Assembly: GCA_963971535.1 (NCBI GenBank)
Contig: OZ020594.1
Span: forward strand, 115,727,127-115,791,126
DNA from: Notolepis coatsorum
Taxonomy: Eukaryota > Chordata > Actinopteri > Aulopiformes > Paralepididae
DNA: 64,000 bases
Direction: 5' to 3'
Made by a program: the position numbers and the translations under genes
Notes under the pieces: generated by a model
Seen by the model: only the letters and a program-made list of their open reading frames with translations
Told to the model about the DNA's origin: nothing
Databases searched by the model: none
Shown here: one piece after another, positions 53,436 through 64,000 of the stretch
Position numbering within the stretch: position 1 is the stretch's first letter
Layout: every line of letters starts with the position of its first letter

Positions 53436-53551
53436 CGGGTCATTCCTCTATTTTTTAGTGTAACAGCCATGGTAGCTTGGCAGCCGGTGTTTTTGGATTT
53501 CTGCTTGCCTTGTCTCGCCCCGATCACCTTATGCTGGCACCTGTAACTTTT
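53436..53551 (-). CDS. Exon b of unidentified gene
   Basis: Acceptor TTGTGCAG is followed by AAAAGTTACAGG (exon start 53551), and the donor is CCCG|GTGAGT (exon end 53436). It encodes KSYRCQHKVIGARQGKQKSK, then NTGCQATMAVTLKNRGMT. The Cys/His spacing (CQH...GC) is zinc-ribbon-like. Phases fit exon c (two bases left) and exon a (phase 0). Confidence 0.65.
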
Positions 53552-53664
53552 CTGCACAACATTTTGATTGAATGCAGTATGGGTTAGCAGTATGCCGTAT
53601 GGGTGAAAGACACAAATGGTAGTCTAACAAATGACATAAGACGTTTTGACAACACAATTCTTAC

Positions 53665-53840
53665 CTTGAATAGGACACGGCCCCCCCCCCTGGTCGGGTA
53701 ACGTCCACTCTCCATGTAACCCCGGATGACTCGTTCACCAACTCCACCCACTCGTTGGCCTGTTCCACAGTAGCGGACATCCGTGTGTACTGTAGACACG
53801 AAACCAGTGTGGTTTCCTAATGGGGCCACCTCTTCTTCAT
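53665..53840 (-). CDS. Exon a of unidentified gene, frame disturbed
   Basis: It ends at donor TTCAAG|GTAAGA (exon end 53665). Two overlapping frames both look genuine. One reads EEEVAPLGNHTGFVSTVHTD at the 5' side and RVLFK at the 3' side; another reads SATVEQANEWVELVNESSGV, then TWRVDVTRP. The switch to RVLFK occurs in a G10 homopolymer (53681-53690), so a base-count error or indel there is the simplest cause. The 5' side runs into the 52-bp tandem array. Confidence 0.5.
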
Positions 53841-54170
53841 ACTGTAGACACGAAACCAGTGTGGTCTCCTAATGGGGCCACCTCTTCTTCATACTGTAGA
53901 CACGAAACCAGTGTGGTCTCCTAATGGGGCCACCTCTTCTTCATACTGTAGACACGAAACCAGTGTGGTCTCCTAATGGGGCCACCTCTTCTTCATACTG
54001 TAGACACGAAACCAGGGTGGTCTACTAATGGGGCCACCTCTTCTTCATACTGTAGACACGAAACCAGGGTGGTCTACTAATGGGGCCACCTCTTCTTCAT
54101 ACTGTAGACACGAAACCAGGGTGGTCTACTAATGGGGCCACCTCTTCTTCATACTGTAGACACGAAACAA
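53788..54170. repeat. 52-bp tandem array at exon border
   Basis: Seven units of exact 52-bp period (ACTGTAGA at 53841, 53893, 53945, 53997, 54049, 54101 and 54153). On the minus strand each unit holds TTCGTGTCTACAG|TATGAAG, an acceptor-like site plus the beginning of exon a. The period is not a multiple of three. Confidence 0.9.
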
Positions 54171-54365
54171 GATACGTGACCGAACTCGCACCAATTACGT
54201 CAAATAAAACTCCGCTGTGACCAAGTATCCGTTCGCGGGGAAAGATCAATGGAGAACTTTTTGTTCCTAAATCTACACCATTATATCTTTCACCCAGAGT
54301 GAAAATTGTGTAGTCCGGGGAGGTGGGAACAAGAATAGTTTTCTAGCCACTTCTCAGCCTTCACC

Positions 54366-54640
54366 ATACGGCCTATAAGGGGATGCAGACCAGAGAAAGA
54401 CTTTCGTCTTGTTTACATCAGGGTCCCCCATTTTCAATTCATAATGACAGTTCATGAAGTTTATCTTGGAATAATGATGGATACGATAACATTATTTGAA
54501 GAAGCTCTTGGTACCCAAACTCCTGTATCCAATAATAATAATACACCTATCTGATAGACGGGACCCTGATGTAAACAAGACGAAAGTATTTTTCTGGTCT
54601 GCATCCCCTTAACAATGGTTTGTATTGAGCCTGGTGGTTT
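54366..54640. repeat. Two LINE family Y 3' fragments in inverted orientation
   Basis: Minus-oriented aggggatgcagaccagagaa at 54378 and plus-oriented ggtctgcatccccttaacaa at 54597 surround ~120 bp. They would pair as a hairpin of ~50-bp arms. Confidence 0.75.
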
Positions 54641-56003
54641 CAGCTGTCCTGACTGTGATGGTTTCAGCTGTCCTGACTGTGATGGTTTCAGCTGTCCTGC
54701 ATGACTGATGGTTTCAGCTGTCCTGACTGTGATGGTTTCAGCTGTCCTGACTGTGATGGTTTCAGCTGTCCTGACTGTGATGGTTTCAGCTGTCCTGCAT
54801 GACTGATGGTTTCAGCTGTCCTGACTGTGATGGTTTCAGCTGTCCTGCATGACTGATGGTTTCAGCTGTCCTGACTGTGATGGTTTCAGCTGTCCTGACT
54901 GTGGTGGTTTCAGCTGTCCTGACTGTGATTGTTTCAGCTGTCCTGACTGTGATGGTTTCAGCTGTCCTGACTGTGGTGGTTTCAGCTGTCCTGACTGTGA
55001 TTGTTTCAGCTGTCCTGACTGTGATGGTTTCAGTTGTCCTGACTGATGGTTTCAGCTGTCCTGACTGTGGTGGTTTCAGCTGTCCTGACTGTGATGGTTT
55101 CAGCTGTCCTGACTGTGATGGTTTCAGCTGTCCTGATTGTGGTGGTTTCAGCTGTCCTGACTGTGGTGGTTTCAGCTGTCCTGACTGTGGTGGTTTCAGC
55201 TGTCCTGACTGTGGTGGTTTCAGCTGTCTGTCCTGACTGTGGTGGTTTCAGCTGTCCTGACTGTGATTGTTTCAGCTGTCCTGACTGTGATGGTTTCAGC
55301 TGTCCTGACTGATGGTTTCAGCTGTCCTGACTGTGGTGGTTTCAGCTGTCCTGACTTTGATGGTTTCAGCTGTCCTGACTGTGATGGTTTCAGCTGTCCT
55401 GATTGTGGTGGTTTCAGCTGTCCTGACTGTGGTGGTTTCAGCTGTCCTGACTGTGGTGGTTTCAGCTGTCCTGACTGTGGTGGTTTCAGCTGTCCTGACT
55501 GTGGTGGTTTCAGCTGTCTGTCCTGACTGTGGTGGTTTCATCTGTCCTGACTGTGATGGTTTCAGCTGTCCTGACTGTGATGGTTTCAGCTGTCCTGACT
55601 GTGATGGTTTCAGCTGTCTGTCCTGACTGTGGTGGTTTCAGCTGTCTGTCCTGACTGTGGTGGTTTCAGCTGTCTGTCCTGACTGTGGTGGTTTCAGCTG
55701 TCTGTCCTGACTGTGGTGGTTTCAGCTGCTGTCCTGACTGTGGTGGTTTCAGCTGTCCTGACTGTGGTGGTTTCAGCTGTCCTGACTGTGATGGTTTCAG
55801 CTGTCTGTCCTGACTGTGATGGTTTTAGCTGTCTGTCCTGACTGTGATGGTTCCAGCTGTCTGTCCTGACTGTGGTGGTTTCAGATGTCCTGACTGTGGT
55901 GGTTTCAGCTGTCCTGACTGTGATGGTTTCAGCTGTCTGTCCTGACTGTGGTGGTTTCAGCTGCCCTGACTGTGATGGTTTCAGCTGTCCTGACTGTGGT
56001 GGG
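54636..56003. repeat. 24-bp minisatellite, about 55 units
   Basis: The unit ggtttcagctgtcctgactg plus tgat/tggt recurs over ~1.37 kb. Variants have gtctgtcc or lack part of the unit, in higher-order blocks (for example 54856-55236 and 55312-55530 repeat the same order). Frames translate as (GFSCPDCD)n or (VSAVLTVM)n; no start or splice context supports coding. Confidence 0.95.
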
Positions 56004-59000
56004 AAGTTCATTCCATCAACATGAAGGGAGGACAGAGAATAGCCTGCTTCGTTTCGATGACGCTGTCACGTTTTAGATTCAAACGTGAAAGTTGTATACT
56101 ATACTTAGAAATATAAGAGATGAAACACTTTTGAAGGTATTTATTATAAACAGTTTAACATAACAGCAAATTAGCAAGGTACAATTGAAATCTAGCGATT
56201 GTTACAACCGGCCGGTTGAGTATATTTAAAGGAAAGTATAAAAGTCAAGTCATTGTGTCAGTCCAGCATGTTTCCTCCGTTCCAGTCTGTGTCCAGTCCA
56301 AGTCAAAGCAGAAGAAGTCGAAGTGAAGTGAAGTCAAAAAAGTCCCCCCTTCCCTGTGGGGGTGATCTTTTATTAGCGATCCCATAGTCCAGTGTGTATG
56401 TGGTCTCAGTCCTGCGTGCACGTTGTGTGTCTGTGTGTATTGCTCAGCCTGTATGTCCGGCGTGCATGAGTGCATGTAGCGCGCGTTTACGTGTAAGTAG
56501 GTGCATGTGTGTATCTAGGATAACGATCTGTGATTTAATAGCGACTGGACTTCGTGACCACTGAATGACCCAGTCGTATTTCATTCGGCTTGTGGCATCC
56601 TGTTGAATTTATGTGATCGGCTAATCTGGTGGGTGAGCAAGGGTGTGTATGTGTGTGTGTAGGTTTGTGTGTGTGTGTGTAGGTTTGTGTGTGTGTGTGT
56701 GTGTGGGTTCGTGTGTGTGTGTGCTTGTGTGAGAGGAACGGTACCATGTACCAGGGGTCAGCCTGCAGGTCACTGATCTGTGAGTGGCCCTCTTGTCTGA
56801 GAGAGAGACGTAAACCAGCTTTATATAGTGTAGTGATGGGAGAATGTCTCCGCTTATAAAATTACATGATACGTGTCATATTTCATCAGTCCCCCCTCTC
56901 CCTACCCACAGGTAGGGAGAAAATGAAATAGAAGGGGGACCTCAAGCAAAATTATCAACAAACAACCACATAATAAAAAATACACACCCAACCGGCCGAC
57001 CCACAAGAGTCAATAGAGAAACGGCACAATCATCAACCTCTCTACTGGTTTCATCAAACAGAGTCCTGCATGTGGCCAAAAAACCTCCTGAGACAAACGG
57101 CCCAGAATGTACGGCCAATAAAGAACACATGAATAATAACATGCTCAAATACCATGACATAACTGGAGGATAAAAGGCACACATCGTCCCATAGTCTCGC
57201 TATTATGGTAACGGCCCTTGGCGCAGCTCACAGCACATCAGACTCACTGTGAGTTTGTCAAACATAACACAACACTGTACATCAACAGAACAGCGCATAA
57301 TAAAACATAACGGTGTATATAAAAAAAAACATAACAGCCTATAATAAAACATAATAGTGTATATCAAAACATAATAGTGTCGTAGGGCGCCAAAAGGCCC
57401 CCTAAAAAACAGAAAAATACAAAAGAAAACGAAACTTCACCGCCGCCCGACGTCCGCGACGGATCACAGCTCTACATATCAGACTTGTACGCAACCTTGT
57501 GGAGTGTGACCACATACAATGGGGGCCCAGAGGAGAGAGATGAATTGGTGCGGATACAGAGAGATGAGAGAGAGAGAGTAGAATAGGAGACAGAACAGGC
57601 TAGAGGCCGATAACACGAGGCGTCTTCTCCCGGTACCAGGTACAGGAGAGTCCGTGACATCCGGTGAGGAGAGGCCAGGCACAGCCCCCCCCCATTATCT
57701 GGATATCAACACGTGGCAACGGACAGCTCCACACTACCCGCACAGTCAGTGGGGGTTAAACGGGGGAGGAGGAGTAGAAGAAGGATGTCCTCCGAGACGA
57801 CTGCCCCCCCCCCCCGGTAGAGTCCAGAGTCTTATGACAGGAGGGATCGCAGGTGGGCAGATGACCCAGAGGGGAAGAGAGTGGAGCGAACCGTTTACAG
57901 AGGAATAAACAAAAACTCATTGCCATAACCTTACAGAGGAATAAAAACAACAAAAAAATAAAGTAGTCCACTCTAACATTAACCAGGATCTGTAAAATAT
58001 GGAAATGATGCATGACACCCTCGCACAACGTACACCTTTGAAATATGGATAAGACAGATCAGACAGCTCAGCATTATTCTGCACAATATCAATCACATCT
58101 CAAGACGGTCCAATTTTAGTTCAGTCACATTTTGCATAATTTCAATCAATTCATACTTTCTCACCTACTATTCCAATACTCTCATTCCAATTAATTATTT
58201 CAGCCCAGTAATTTATCCAGTTGTCGAGTCCAATTCAGTTGCTTATTCCACACCCCGCAGGCCACCAGGCAGAGAGCGCCGAACGACATTCCAGCCTCGT
58301 CAGTCAGCCATCACCCCAGAGAACACTGCACCACACCGAATTCAGGCCGAAGTCCTGTTGCCGGCCCCTCCCCCTCAATTCGGCCCCAGCCCTACATTTT
58401 CAGGCGATCATCGAGCGACAGCCCGCGATATCGACCGGGGCTTCCAGAACCCACCTCAAGGCAATTCCACCCCAAGATCAGTTCCGTCACCACCGGCAGA
58501 GGTATTTGGAGAGGAGAAGGGCCTCGGTACGGTTCTCATCATGACCACAGCGTCCCCAAGGAAGTGGACGACAGCTGACCGTTCCCCCATCGCATCCTCG
58601 GTCGCTCAGCCACTCCCCAGTCCGGCAGCCCGTGGAGGAAACAAAAGCACACAAAATACCACAGCTTACTCGACAACCACAAGCCGTTTACAATTTATCC
58701 AGACACTCTTCATGAGAAAACCCATTGACTGAAACTCATACAAAATGTAAAGAACCACTTAACTCAAGGTTCCCAGTTCCGGCTCATCAGCGTCACCCTC
58801 CGTGCTTATTACACATATATTTCACAAATGAGAAGAAAAAAAACAACAAGAAAGGAGAAAAATCAGAAACACATATTCCAACATAACACATTGCATAAAC
58901 CCAAATCAAACCCCAAACAAAACACACCGTCCTATATCAGTGCATTCACAACGCAGATCTAACCTATTGAGCATACAGTAGTCTACCGAGCATACAGTAT

Positions 59001-59468
59001 TCCAATGAGTATATATATTCTAATGAGTATACAGTATTCTACCGAGTATATATATTCCAATGAGTATACAGTATTCTACTGAGTTATACAGCATTTTACA
59101 GACCAGGGGTATACACCAGCATGATTGATGGGTCACGGCCTCCCTAAAGGAGAGCAGGAAAAGGGGAGAAAAAGAAACACGCAACAACATCCAGTCTCCT
59201 ACCATAATCATAGAAACATGCAGTAATCGAACCAAGCATACGCTTCACACCCATACTCCAGGACACACATGTACCCCATGCACCCCCCAATAAACCATGA
59301 CAAACAAAATTAGTTAATGTTTTAGTTGGAATCATAAACGCAGAACCATGCACCCACAGACAGACATGCACTTAGTATCGTATTTAGGCAACCAAACACA
59401 TTAGCGGCCTTCCTCCCTGTCTGCCATTACTTCCCCCTAGGCCTAGGAGAGAGAGAACACGAGAGAGA
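56004..59468. other. Non-coding region, possibly part of a minus-strand retroelement
   Basis: No recognised gene. GT-rich microsatellites occur at 56640-56730 and G/C homopolymers near 57690 and 57805. ACATAACAGTGTATAT-type short repeats occur at 57290-57380. The gag at 59469-60077 points this way, so the stretch may be the downstream part of that element, but no RT motif was found. Confidence 0.3.
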
Positions 59469-60077
59469 TTAATGGGGATCGCCCCCCTTGTGCTGAGCCG
59501 TCACACCTCTCAGCATACCTGATTCCCTGTGCCATCTCTTTCTCAAGGGGCACCCAAGATACCAAGTACCAGGATTAGTACACAAAAAACAGCCTCGTGT
59601 CCCAGGTTTGGGGGGTGGGCAGGGACATTCCCTGAACCGATGACCAGGCATGCCACACGAGAAACAGAGTTCTATAGTCCTCTCAACCTCCCCCAGAAAA
59701 CAGGAGCAGTCAGCCAGGAATGTCTCGGCCTCCGCTAGTCCCCGTTCAGCTCCCCGTTCAGCTCTAGACACAGCTCCGAAGTCGAAGGGTTCCGTCCCTT
59801 CCAAAACAGCTTCCAAAACAGCGGTGGCAGTCGCCACCCTAGTGGCCGCCTGAGTCGCGCACGCACTGAGCTCAACCTTTGCCTGTGCCGCTGCCGTCCA
59901 ATGTCCTAAAACCCCTATCCTCTGCACCCTCCCAGCCCACCTTACAAATCTCGTACTGGCTTTGCGTTTTCCTTCGTCAGCGACCTCACCCAGCCAACGT
60001 GAATGCGTGGCCCCCAATACCTGGCCTACGCTACCCGGTTTACACGACCTCCACTTCTGTATAATTCGTTCAGACAT
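59469..60077 (-). pseudogene. Retroelement gag/nucleocapsid fragment
   Basis: A 202-codon minus-strand frame starts MSERIIQKWRSCKPGSVGQV. Near residue 139 it has a complete zinc knuckle CFSCGMPGHRFREC. About 20 residues on it has CFLCTNPGTWYLGC, where the expected His is replaced. Ala/Glu-rich sequence precedes the knuckles. This is typical of a retroviral or LTR-retrotransposon Gag C-terminus. No pol frame follows and no LTR pair was recognised, so it is probably a remnant. Confidence 0.65.
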
Positions 60078-60529
60078 CTTCCTTGAAGAGGGATGGGAGA
60101 GACAAAGAAAGAGGGGAGAGAACAGTAAGAGGGAGAGAAGAATAGAACAGCGGCCTTCCCCGCCAACATTATTACCAAATCCAACACATTAAAATTACAT
60201 CCACACAGAGATCCATAATAAAATGGCATACTTAAAACGACCCAGACTCAAAACCTAAAAAGAGTAAAAAAGAAAAAACAACACAAAATCTACACCCCAA
60301 AAATTTAAATAACGTAAAATAAGGAGCAAATAGGGAGAGAGAATGAAGCGGAGTGTCGTGTGTGATGTGCGCGCAGTCAGCCCGTGCGTGTATCAGAGTC
60401 CGTGTGTTCATGTGTCAGTGTACGTGTGTGCGTGTCAGAGTGTGTGTGTGTATGCGTGCCTGTGTTCGTAATAGGTTGTGTACGCGTGCAGACAACGTGT
60501 GTGTGAGTATTTATGGATTAAGACCTCTG

Positions 60530-60622
60530 AGTGCCCCGCTGTGCCAGTGAGAGAGAGAGAGAGAGAGGGAGAGAGAGGGAGAGAGAGAGAGGGAGAGAGA
60601 GGGAGAGAGAGGGGGGGGGGGG
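60530..60622. repeat. (GA)n / G-rich microsatellite
   Basis: GAGAGAGGGA repeats ending in G10. Confidence 0.95.
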
Positions 60623-60909
60623 TGAAACCAGGACTCTGCAAGTATCCAAAGATTCATTTAAACTCGTGTAATTCTGCAGTCCAACAAGTCGAAAGTACTA
60701 ATCTCTTTGGAGTGAAGCTGGACAGCACTCTGTCTTAATCTCAGTATTTTAATTATCGTCTTTATCTTTCTTAAAAATGGGAAGAGCAATCGGTATTCCC
60801 AGGAGACGTACTCATTGTCAGATAGAAGCGGTGACCTCTGTAAACTCCAGGTTGCCCCGAACTGGGCAGCACGGTTAGTACTGTACATGGGCTACTATAA
60901 AGCATACAA

Positions 60910-61055
60910 AATATGTGGGAGACCCTGATGGGAACAAGACAAACGCCCTTCTCAGGTCTGCATCCCCCCAACAATTGTACGTATTGAGCCGCACTGTATC
61001 GTACCCATTCCGCAATCCGTCAAATAAAGTTTTCATTCACTCATCCATTCATTGG
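60910..61055 (+). mobile_element. LINE family Y 3' end
   Basis: gagaccctgatgggaacaag, then ggtctgcatccccccaacaa, then AATAAAGTTTTCATTCACTC. Confidence 0.8.
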
Positions 61056-61262
61056 TCCACTTTTGTACTTCCGCCACCGTGCACGCACGTAATTTCATTC
61101 AACCCGATCTCACCATCATGCAATATGTGTCTGGTACCATCTCTAAAAAACAAAGAATCGCAATAATAATTACTGTTCCTGGTGGACCCCAGGAAGACTA
61201 ATAAAAATCAAATAATGGGTCAAATTCCTATAATTATGATTCACGGTCGCTCACTTTGATTG

Positions 61263-64000
61263 ATTGATTGAAAAGTTTATTAACAGATTGCAGAATGGGT
61301 ACAGTACAGTACATCTCAATACAATTGTTAAGGGGATGCAGACCAGAGAAAGACTTTCGTCTTGTTTACATCAGGGTCCCCCATTTTCAATTCATCATAA
61401 CATATATGACATACATGACATACAGATAGACAGTACTGCTACATCTATACATTTATGACATATCAGATTTGCAAATACAGTACTGTTTGTGATACAAAAG
61501 TGTCCAGAAAAGGAGTGTATATACATTTGGCGTAGAAACTGTACATTGGAGGAGGTTGGTGGGGTGGGGTTGGGTGGGTTGGGTGAGGGCTGTACATTGG
61601 AGGTGGGGAGGGGGGGGGGGGGTTGGGTATGGGACACACACACATTTTACACTGTACATTGGAATATTGACAAAGCCTTACTTGGTCATTTACTGTACAA
61701 CTAGGTTAGGACATTTGTAGGGGCCAGTTTCGAATTGCAGTCTCACGTAGGTGTTTTTTGAGAGTGTTTTTGAAGGTGGGTAGTTATTCACATTCCTTTA
61801 CAGCTTTAGGCAGGGCGTTCCACATTGATGTGGCATAATTGCGAAACGTGTTTAGTCCCTTGTTTGAGCCGAATCTGGGTTTTACATGATTTGTGGAGCT
61901 CCCTCTGGTGTTGTGATCGTGGTATTCACTGACCTTTGGGAAGTATTTTGACATGTACATGGGTACCTTGGTCGCGTAGTGTATCTTGTAGACCAGGCCC
62001 ATTGCAAGTTGCTGTACTCTGTCGTCTACTCTAAGCCATCCTAGGTTGTCAAAGTGGGCAGGGGTGAGGTGGGTTCTAGGAGTCAGGTCAAGTAGTAGTC
62101 TGACTAGCTTGTTTTGAGATGTTTGTAATTTGTTTTTTAGTGCCTTTGAGGTGCTTTGGTACCATGAGGTGCAAGCATAGTCGTAGTACCCTTGAATGAG
62201 TGCTCCTGCTAGAGTCTTCAGGGTATTCTTGTTTACCAGAGAGGAGATCCGGTACAAGAATCGCGTTCGTTGGTTGACTTTTTTTATTACATTGGATGCC
62301 ATTTTGTCACAGGAAAGATTAGCCTCTAGGATGGAACCCAGGTAGGTAATTTCATCTTTCCTTGTGATAATATTGTCACCCACTGTAACCGAGAAGCCGT
62401 CGGTCTTGCTGAGTTTGTTATTTGAACCGAAGAGAATGGACTCTGTTTTGCCCATGTGTAATGATAGTTTGTTGTCGGCGAGCCATATGCAGATTTTGCC
62501 TAGTTCCGAGCTGAGGGCTTTTTCAACCTGTAACTTGTTCTTGTCAGAGACCAGCAGGGCTGAGTTGTCCGCAAACAGGAACAAGTTGCAGTCACAAGCT
62601 GACGACATGTCATTTGCATAAATTAGGAATAGTAGCGGTCCTAGTATGCTTCCTTGTGGAACACCACAGCTCACTGTGAGGGGGGGGGATAGGGTACCGT
62701 TTACTTCCACCATCTGTTCCCTCCCCTCCAGGTAGGATTGTATCCAGCTCACTGATAAACTATCAAAACCAATTGCTTTTAGCTTGTCAATCAGAATGGT
62801 GTGATTGACAGTGTCGAAGGCCTTTTGTAGGTCCAGCATGACCATGCCGCAGTATTTGCCCGCGTCCACCTCTTGTTTGATGTGGTCGTTCAAGTAGAGA
62901 AGGCATGTGTCAGTGGAGTGGGATGTTCTGAAGCCAGATTGGAATTCGTAGATTAGATTTTTTTCCGCAAGGTACTTTTCGATCTGTTCGTATACTATTT
63001 TTTCCATGACTTTCGAGATGGATGTAAGGATAGAAACAGGGCGGTAGTTACCCGGGTCTAATTTGCTGCCCTTTTTGTGCAGGGGTGTTACTCTCGCAAT
63101 TTTGAAGTCCTTGGGGACGTGTCCCTGTTTTATGGAGAGGTTTATTATGTGTGTGATGACTGGGGTGATGGCTGCTGCTGAGTCTCTGAGGAATTTGGAG
63201 GGGATGTTGTCATGGCCAGTGGCCTTGTTTGGTTGGAGGGCGCTCAGTTTTTTGAGTACCTCATCTGTAGTTACTATTTCCAGTTTGAAGTCGTCTTTGT
63301 GGACGCCTAGGTTCATGTAGTATGCTACTATGTGTTCTACCCCATACTGCCCTGAGTGGGAGGGTAGTTTGTTTACCAGTGTTGTGGCTATGTTTGTGAA
63401 GAAAGTGTTTAAGTAATTGGCTACATCCAGCTTGTCTGTGATGAGCGTGTTGTCCGTCTTTATGTTTATGTTTGAGAACCTGGTTTTGAGTTTTTTACTG
63501 CAGCCTAGTTGATTGTTGAGTAATTTCCAAAGTTCACGTGGTTTATTTTTGTTTTCCTCGGTTTTGTCATTGATGAATTTTTTTTTAGCAGTTTTGATCA
63601 TGGAGTTTACGTCATTTCTTAGTCTGTTTCTTTCTAGTTTGAGTTCAGTCACGTGGTCTTGGAGTTCACTGCTCGTGCTTTTGGTAAGCTTTGACTGACT
63701 TTTACGAAACTCAGAGCATTTTTTGTCTCTGGCTTTCATAGCGGTCAGTATTTCAGTGTGCATCCATGGCTCAGCGCGATTTTTTACCCTGGTGGTTCTT
63801 AGGGGGGCCATTTTGTTTAGTATTGATGAAAATTTGGTTTTGAAGCCAAGCCAAGTTTCTTCAACCAGTGTACCATTGAGTTCATCTGACCAGTCCAGAC
63901 TCTCCAGTTCAAGGTTAAAGGCCTCGCTAGAGTAGGTTTTGAGGTCTCTAGATGTGACTGTTTTGTGACAGCCAGCCTTTAGTTTTAGCTTTTTGCGGGT
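61263..64000 (-). mobile_element. LINE family Y, long copy running off the window
   Basis: Minus-strand element: 3' tail (TGAT)n at 61258-61272, a 3'UTR with a G/C-rich tract (61555-61625) and the ORF from 61784 to the window edge. Other copies of its 3' part occur at 19378, 21255, 30195, 45694/51861, 54366 and 60910. The 5' part, with the endonuclease, lies outside. Confidence 0.85.
61784..64000 (-). CDS. LINE family Y ORF2: reverse transcriptase, partial
   Basis: The frame is open from the window edge (first residues TRKKLKLKAGCHKTVTSRDL) to TAA at 61786-61784. RT motifs in order are KATGHDNIPSKFL, LHKKGSKLDPGNYRPVSIL, MLDLQKAFDTVNH (catalytic Asp), GVPQGSILGPLLFLIYANDM and LFLFADNSALLV. 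In the last motif the second Asp of the expected FADD is Asn, which should abolish catalysis. The stop is premature: the copy at 45694 reads on for 26 residues (SLPTF... to QMS) where a TCA codon stands in place of TAA. The type is jockey/L2-like. The ATG at 63811 is internal, not the start. Confidence 0.88.
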   Translation of the reverse strand, partial: TRKKLKLKAGCHKTVTSRDLKTYSSEAFNLELESLDWSDELNGTLVEETWLGFKTKFSSILNKMAPLRTTRVKNRAEPWMHTEILTAMKARDKKCSEFRKSQSKLTKSTSSELQDHVTELKLERNRLRNDVNSMIKTAKKKFINDKTEENKNKPRELWKLLNNQLGCSKKLKTRFSNINIKTDNTLITDKLDVANYLNTFFTNIATTLVNKLPSHSGQYGVEHIVAYYMNLGVHKDDFKLEIVTTDEVLKKLSALQPNKATGHDNIPSKFLRDSAAAITPVITHIINLSIKQGHVPKDFKIARVTPLHKKGSKLDPGNYRPVSILTSISKVMEKIVYEQIEKYLAEKNLIYEFQSGFRTSHSTDTCLLYLNDHIKQEVDAGKYCGMVMLDLQKAFDTVNHTILIDKLKAIGFDSLSVSWIQSYLEGREQMVEVNGTLSPPLTVSCGVPQGSILGPLLFLIYANDMSSACDCNLFLFADNSALLVSDKNKLQVEKALSSELGKICIWLADNKLSLHMGKTESILFGSNNKLSKTDGFSVTVGDNIITRKDEITYLGSILEANLSCDKMASNVIKKVNQRTRFLYRISSLVNKNTLKTLAGALIQGYYDYACTSWYQSTSKALKNKLQTSQNKLVRLLLDLTPRTHLTPAHFDNLGWLRVDDRVQQLAMGLVYKIHYATKVPMYMSKYFPKVSEYHDHNTRGSSTNHVKPRFGSNKGLNTFRNYATSMWNALPKAVKECE

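Noticed and set aside
53788-54170. Possible CRISPR array (regular direct repeats)
   Set aside because: The 52-bp units are head-to-tail without variable spacers, and the context is a vertebrate genome. The same reasoning excludes 20640-20890 and 19046-19385.
54849-55626. Cysteine-rich protein (GFSCPDCD repeats)
   Set aside because: It is a minisatellite translation with frame-breaking units every few hundred bases and no promoter or splice context.
56640-56730. Regulatory GT-rich element
   Set aside because: A simple (GT)n microsatellite; nothing indicates function.
58221-58732. Two overlapping plus-strand frames rich in Pro and Ser
   Set aside because: No domain, no start context, and opposite in strand to the gag fragment nearby; not called.

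Overview
This window reads as intergenic and intronic DNA from a teleost fish genome; no species can be assigned. The evidence is dense nested vertebrate-type transposable elements (L2-like LINEs, DIRS-like, Ty3/gypsy, hAT, Harbinger, piggyBac, a tRNA-derived SINE), many (CA)n, (TGAA)n and minisatellite tracts, GT-AG exon borders, and an acidic protein whose N-terminal region resembles that of teleost zinc-finger proteins. No bacterial features are present. Functional statements about families rest on remembered motifs, not on a database search.

Region 1 (1-18.5 kb, mainly minus strand): three phase-compatible exons (17913-17824, 16032-15888, 1586-502) form a candidate host gene for an acidic protein. 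Its upstream side carries four 65-bp tandem repeats, each with a CRE-like and a YY1-like site. Its roughly 14.3-kb second intron is filled with LINEs. One L2 copy (8862-15510) is split by a 5.56-kb DIRS-like element (copy A, 9481-15037).

Region 2 (18.5-28 kb): tandem repeats, a MITE-like hairpin, a long L2 copy with an intact 604-codon reverse transcriptase ORF (21726-23540), an exact 118-bp palindrome (24487-24740) and a 1.8-kb Harbinger-like element (26153-27963).

Region 3 (28-41.5 kb): a second DIRS-like element on the minus strand (copy B, 28132-33441) carries an intact 557-codon gag but no polymerase or recombinase gene. It lies in the 3' part of a decayed hAT/GTF2IRD2-like gene. The other side of that pseudogene is bounded by a complete but inactivated Ty3/gypsy element (34094-41490) with 151-bp LTRs, a tRNA-Leu primer site and 5-bp target duplications. 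This gypsy element itself contains an L2 insertion and a piggyBac-like MITE.

Region 4 (42-52 kb): related long-LTR, apparently non-coding retroelements. Their LTRs are built of several tandem-repeat arrays, and one copy is inserted in the 3'UTR of another LINE.

Region 5 (52-64 kb): three exons of an unidentified gene on the minus strand next to a 52-bp tandem array, a 1.4-kb 24-bp minisatellite, a retroelement gag with CCHC knuckle, and a long LINE ORF running off the right edge.

The most notable observation is the DIRS-like family. Both copies have inverted terminal repeats, an internal complementary region and GTT junctions, and both carry a full-length 5S rRNA-derived sequence in place of the usual polymerase region. 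Copy B also carries an intron-containing tRNA-Leu(CAA) sequence.
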